Assembly (NCBI GenBank): GCA_003344405.1 | Contig: NOWV01000010.1 | Location: 372,001 to 436,000, forward strand | Direction: 5' to 3' | Length of the DNA stretch: 64,000 bases | Source of the DNA: Trichoplax sp. H2 | Taxonomy: Eukaryota > Placozoa > Uniplacotomia > Trichoplacea | Shown: positions 61,770 to 64,000 of the stretch, in pieces | How positions within the stretch are numbered: position 1 is the first letter of the stretch | How the letters are laid out: each line of letters opens with the position of its first letter | The notes under the pieces: generated by a model | Told to the model about the DNA's origin: nothing | The model's input: the letters and a program-made list of their open reading frames with translations, nothing else | Database searches by the model: none | Program-made: the position numbers and the translations under genes

Positions 61770-63200
61770 TTTTCAATAATGCATTCACGGATAAAGCTTG
61801 CTCTGTCGTTAACAACCGTTATAAGAAAATATAACAATCAAAATGGCTGTGTAGAAAACTCTATAAAGATTCTATGTTTATTCAATTTTCATCAGAGTAT
61901 TACATCAAATCAAAATTGAAAGGCCCAGTGGCCACCCTTAGCGATATAACGAATACTATTTTAATAATCAGTACTCTGCAGAAATTACTACCTTAGAGCT
62001 ATTCGTTTTACATGAAGAAATCTTGAGGTAAAAAGTACTGTAAGAATCTTATACTGACCTATTGAAATGAACCCATAATCACAGTCATCTAACAGTAGTA
62101 TAAATACCCCCCCCCCGCTGCTCATTTAAAAAGGTGGGTAGTGGGATTATACGGTAGCGGTAGCAAGAAACCAAAATAAAAATTGTGAAGAGATCACTAT
62201 TCACCTTCAATTTATATAAGAATAGCAGTAGCAGTTCTAGTCGATTTAGTAGATGGAGTTACAATTCATGAGTATATAGATAGCATTGTATCTAATTTTA
62301 GGTAGTAATAATTTCTTCTCTACTTTATGGGGCAAAAAGTCTGCCCTTAAATGTAAAGGTTTAACCTTTACAGTCTTTACAAAAATAATGTCGCTCCGTT
62401 CGAGCTAGGGCTGTAGCGGCAGAGATGATACTACTTGATCACTCGATCGACAACACTTTACGTGTCAAACTGATATCCAAAAGACTGTAGTAAACGGGTA
62501 GAATGCATAATTTTTATTTTAACCTCTACAGTACAGTTATTTCCTCAATTTGTCCGTTTTCAACAGTCTTTGGACATCAATTTTGCACAGTGCAGTGCCT
62601 AGCGGCCTGGTAAAGCAAAGGGAGACAACCATATGGTGATAACCATGACATTGTTTTTTGGAAAGGCTGTCAAAATTAAAAATTTTGATTGCAAACCATC
62701 GGGATCAAAGTTTAAAATCTCTATTCTCATTCTTGTTAATCATCTTCATCGCAAGTTTTATTCTCCGCCATTGCACCATTCCATAAAGTAAAGCTACACC
62801 GCCATACTATCAAGTGCGTCTAACCATAATACTTCTAGGCCCAGCTGGTGGTTTATACGAATTTGGCCGCGAGTATTTTTTTTTTAAGGACAAGTTTTTA
62901 GTCTGAGGACATGGCCATAACATATTATGTATATTTTATACACGTGACCTTTATTACCATCACAGTGGAGTACTTAACTGTACAATGCAGTATTCGCCAT
63001 ATTACACCTATAGGTGTTAATAATCGAACTCTCACTAATTTTTTCCCCCACAGAGGTGTCTGGAGTTTTCTTCACTTTAGAAGTAATCTCTGGCCTTCGC
63101 GAGATCCGTAGTGTTGGAAGCAGAGACAGAGCGGATCTCCTTCATTGACTTATAACTAGTCGAATCGTTAGTATTAGCAGTATTAACTGAGTCCTAAATC

Positions 63201-63264
63201 ATGTTGAAGCAATTACTCTTTGTTACACTCTTAGTTTTTACCCTGGCTAAATCAAGAGCGGATG
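63201..63264 (+). CDS. signal-peptide first exon of a probable fourth lipase (partial)
   Basis: ATG at 63201 opens MLKQLLFVTLLVFTLAKSRA followed by DG and a GTAAGA donor. It closely resembles exon 1 of lipase copy 3 (MFKQLLVVAAVAAVALARPE), including the DNA word AAGCAATT after the start and a related leader (TAGTCGAAT, then (A/G)TCCTAA(A)TC before ATG). Its donor is phase 1, as in all three upstream copies. The remaining exons should lie beyond the window; none is visible by 64000. Confidence 0.6.
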
Positions 63265-64000
63265 GTAAGATTAAATTGAATTTTAAAAGTTTCTGCAAGC
63301 CCATGCAATCTGACAGAATTTACAATTTAACGTAATAATTAGATATCCCTATTATGGAATCTACACCCAGTATTGTTGGGTACTGCTGCTGCAGTTGATC
63401 TGATCAACGTAGGCAAATTGTCTAATCCACGTTTTAGATTACAATTTCCCATTTTCAAGATTATCTAATGATAACAAAATCCGATCTAAAATGGAAGCCA
63501 CAAAACAAAGTTGAATTACACTATCTTTAGCTTTCATTGCTAACTTAACACTAAACATTGTATAAATCTTTTTCACCGATGCCTTACTGAATTTCAGTAC
63601 AGAAACAGTCTTCGAAAAGATTGTATTAACATTAAATGATGCCATTTTTATTATACTCTTTAGAACAGGCGTGTGACTTGTTGAGGTATGGCTCAACTAT
63701 AAATTGGTGATGTAGTATTCACAATCAAGCGAGACCAGATCATCATATAAATAAAATAGGATAAATGCCATAAAACATCCGATGCTATTTAAATGTAGCT
63801 TATAGAGCTGCAATTCGACTAAATGAACGGGAAGCTAGTGCTATTTTCTAACTTAGAATTCAGTGGTAAATCTATGTACACTCCATACGGTAGATATTTT
63901 CACTCACTCAGCCGTAGCACAAGGAATGCACCCAAAATAATAGCAAGACGAAAGCCAAAGCGGATAACAAATATTAATAACTTATTCCTGTCATTAATTG
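63265..64000. other. probable intron 1 of the fourth lipase
   Basis: No lipase exon is found before the window ends, which is compatible with a long first intron like that of copy 3. An 85-codon minus-strand frame at 63439-63696 has no recognisable family features. Confidence 0.4.

Larger units (their letters stand above)
60172..63200. other. intergenic between lipase copies 3 and 4
   Basis: No recognisable gene apart from the possible tail exon of lipase copy 3 (60701-60776). It includes copy 2 of the ~90-bp dispersed repeat (61597-61698), a hairpin at 61739-61769 and a poly-C run near 62108. The segment around 62380-62640 is less AT-rich than its surroundings, but I recognise nothing in it. 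Confidence 0.45.

Noticed and set aside
62101-62160. Poly-C run followed by a GGTGGGTAGTGGG stretch
   Set aside because: Noted as simple sequence with possible G-rich pairing; there is no gene or other structure nearby to give it meaning.
63047-63130. Short inverted pair AGATCCG/CGGATCT upstream of the fourth lipase exon
   Set aside because: Only 7 bp with a loop of more than 20 nt, which is easily expected by chance.

Overview
The window is eukaryotic nuclear DNA from an animal. It is AT-rich, and genes are split by many short GT-AG introns (about 30 to 700 nt, one about 2 kb). Only animal or general eukaryotic housekeeping proteins are recognisable: ECM29, ribosomal protein S28, ATG10, ASNSD1, GET3, a TRIM-NHL protein, RADX and secreted pancreatic-type lipases. 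I infer an early-branching metazoan, with a placozoan (Trichoplax-like) as my best guess. That rests on gene content, AT bias and intron style; I could not run a search. Most reading frames had to be joined across introns by hand, using protein families I know, splice consensus and phase.

Layout. Positions 1-7147 hold no recognisable intact gene, but contain old, decayed ~1.1-kb tandem duplications. Positions 7148-20764 (minus) are one very large HEAT-repeat gene, the proteasome adaptor ECM29. RPS28 (minus) and ATG10 (plus) stand head to head at 22.3-25.7 kb, separated by a block full of GTAC palindromes. ASNSD1 (minus) and GET3 (plus) form a second head-to-head pair at 26.5-32.9 kb with a similar, smaller block between them. 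A single-exon TRIM-NHL gene (35.0-37.2 kb, plus) converges on RADX (38.7-43.3 kb, minus), which also has a GTAC-palindrome block just upstream. From 45.5 kb to the end there is a tandem array of secreted pancreatic-type lipases on the plus strand: two complete genes with a PLAT domain, a third that has lost PLAT, and the signal-peptide exon of a probable fourth.

The housekeeping genes do not form a pathway. They touch protein quality control (ECM29, GET3), autophagy (ATG10), translation (RPS28) and replication-fork protection (RADX). The lipase array is a lineage-specific expansion that probably serves extracellular digestion.

Most interesting observations: (1) GTAC-palindrome clusters lie immediately upstream of the starts of ECM29, RPS28/ATG10, ASNSD1/GET3 and RADX, but I saw no such cluster at the lipases, suggesting a promoter element family. 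(2) A 496-bp and a 59-bp TG...CA element share both ends, and each is flanked by its own perfect 5-bp target duplication. (3) RADX needs a 31-nt intron to keep its frame. (4) GET3 has a GC-AG intron. (5) An unexplained ~90-bp repeat with a conserved hairpin occurs at 24.1 and 61.6 kb.
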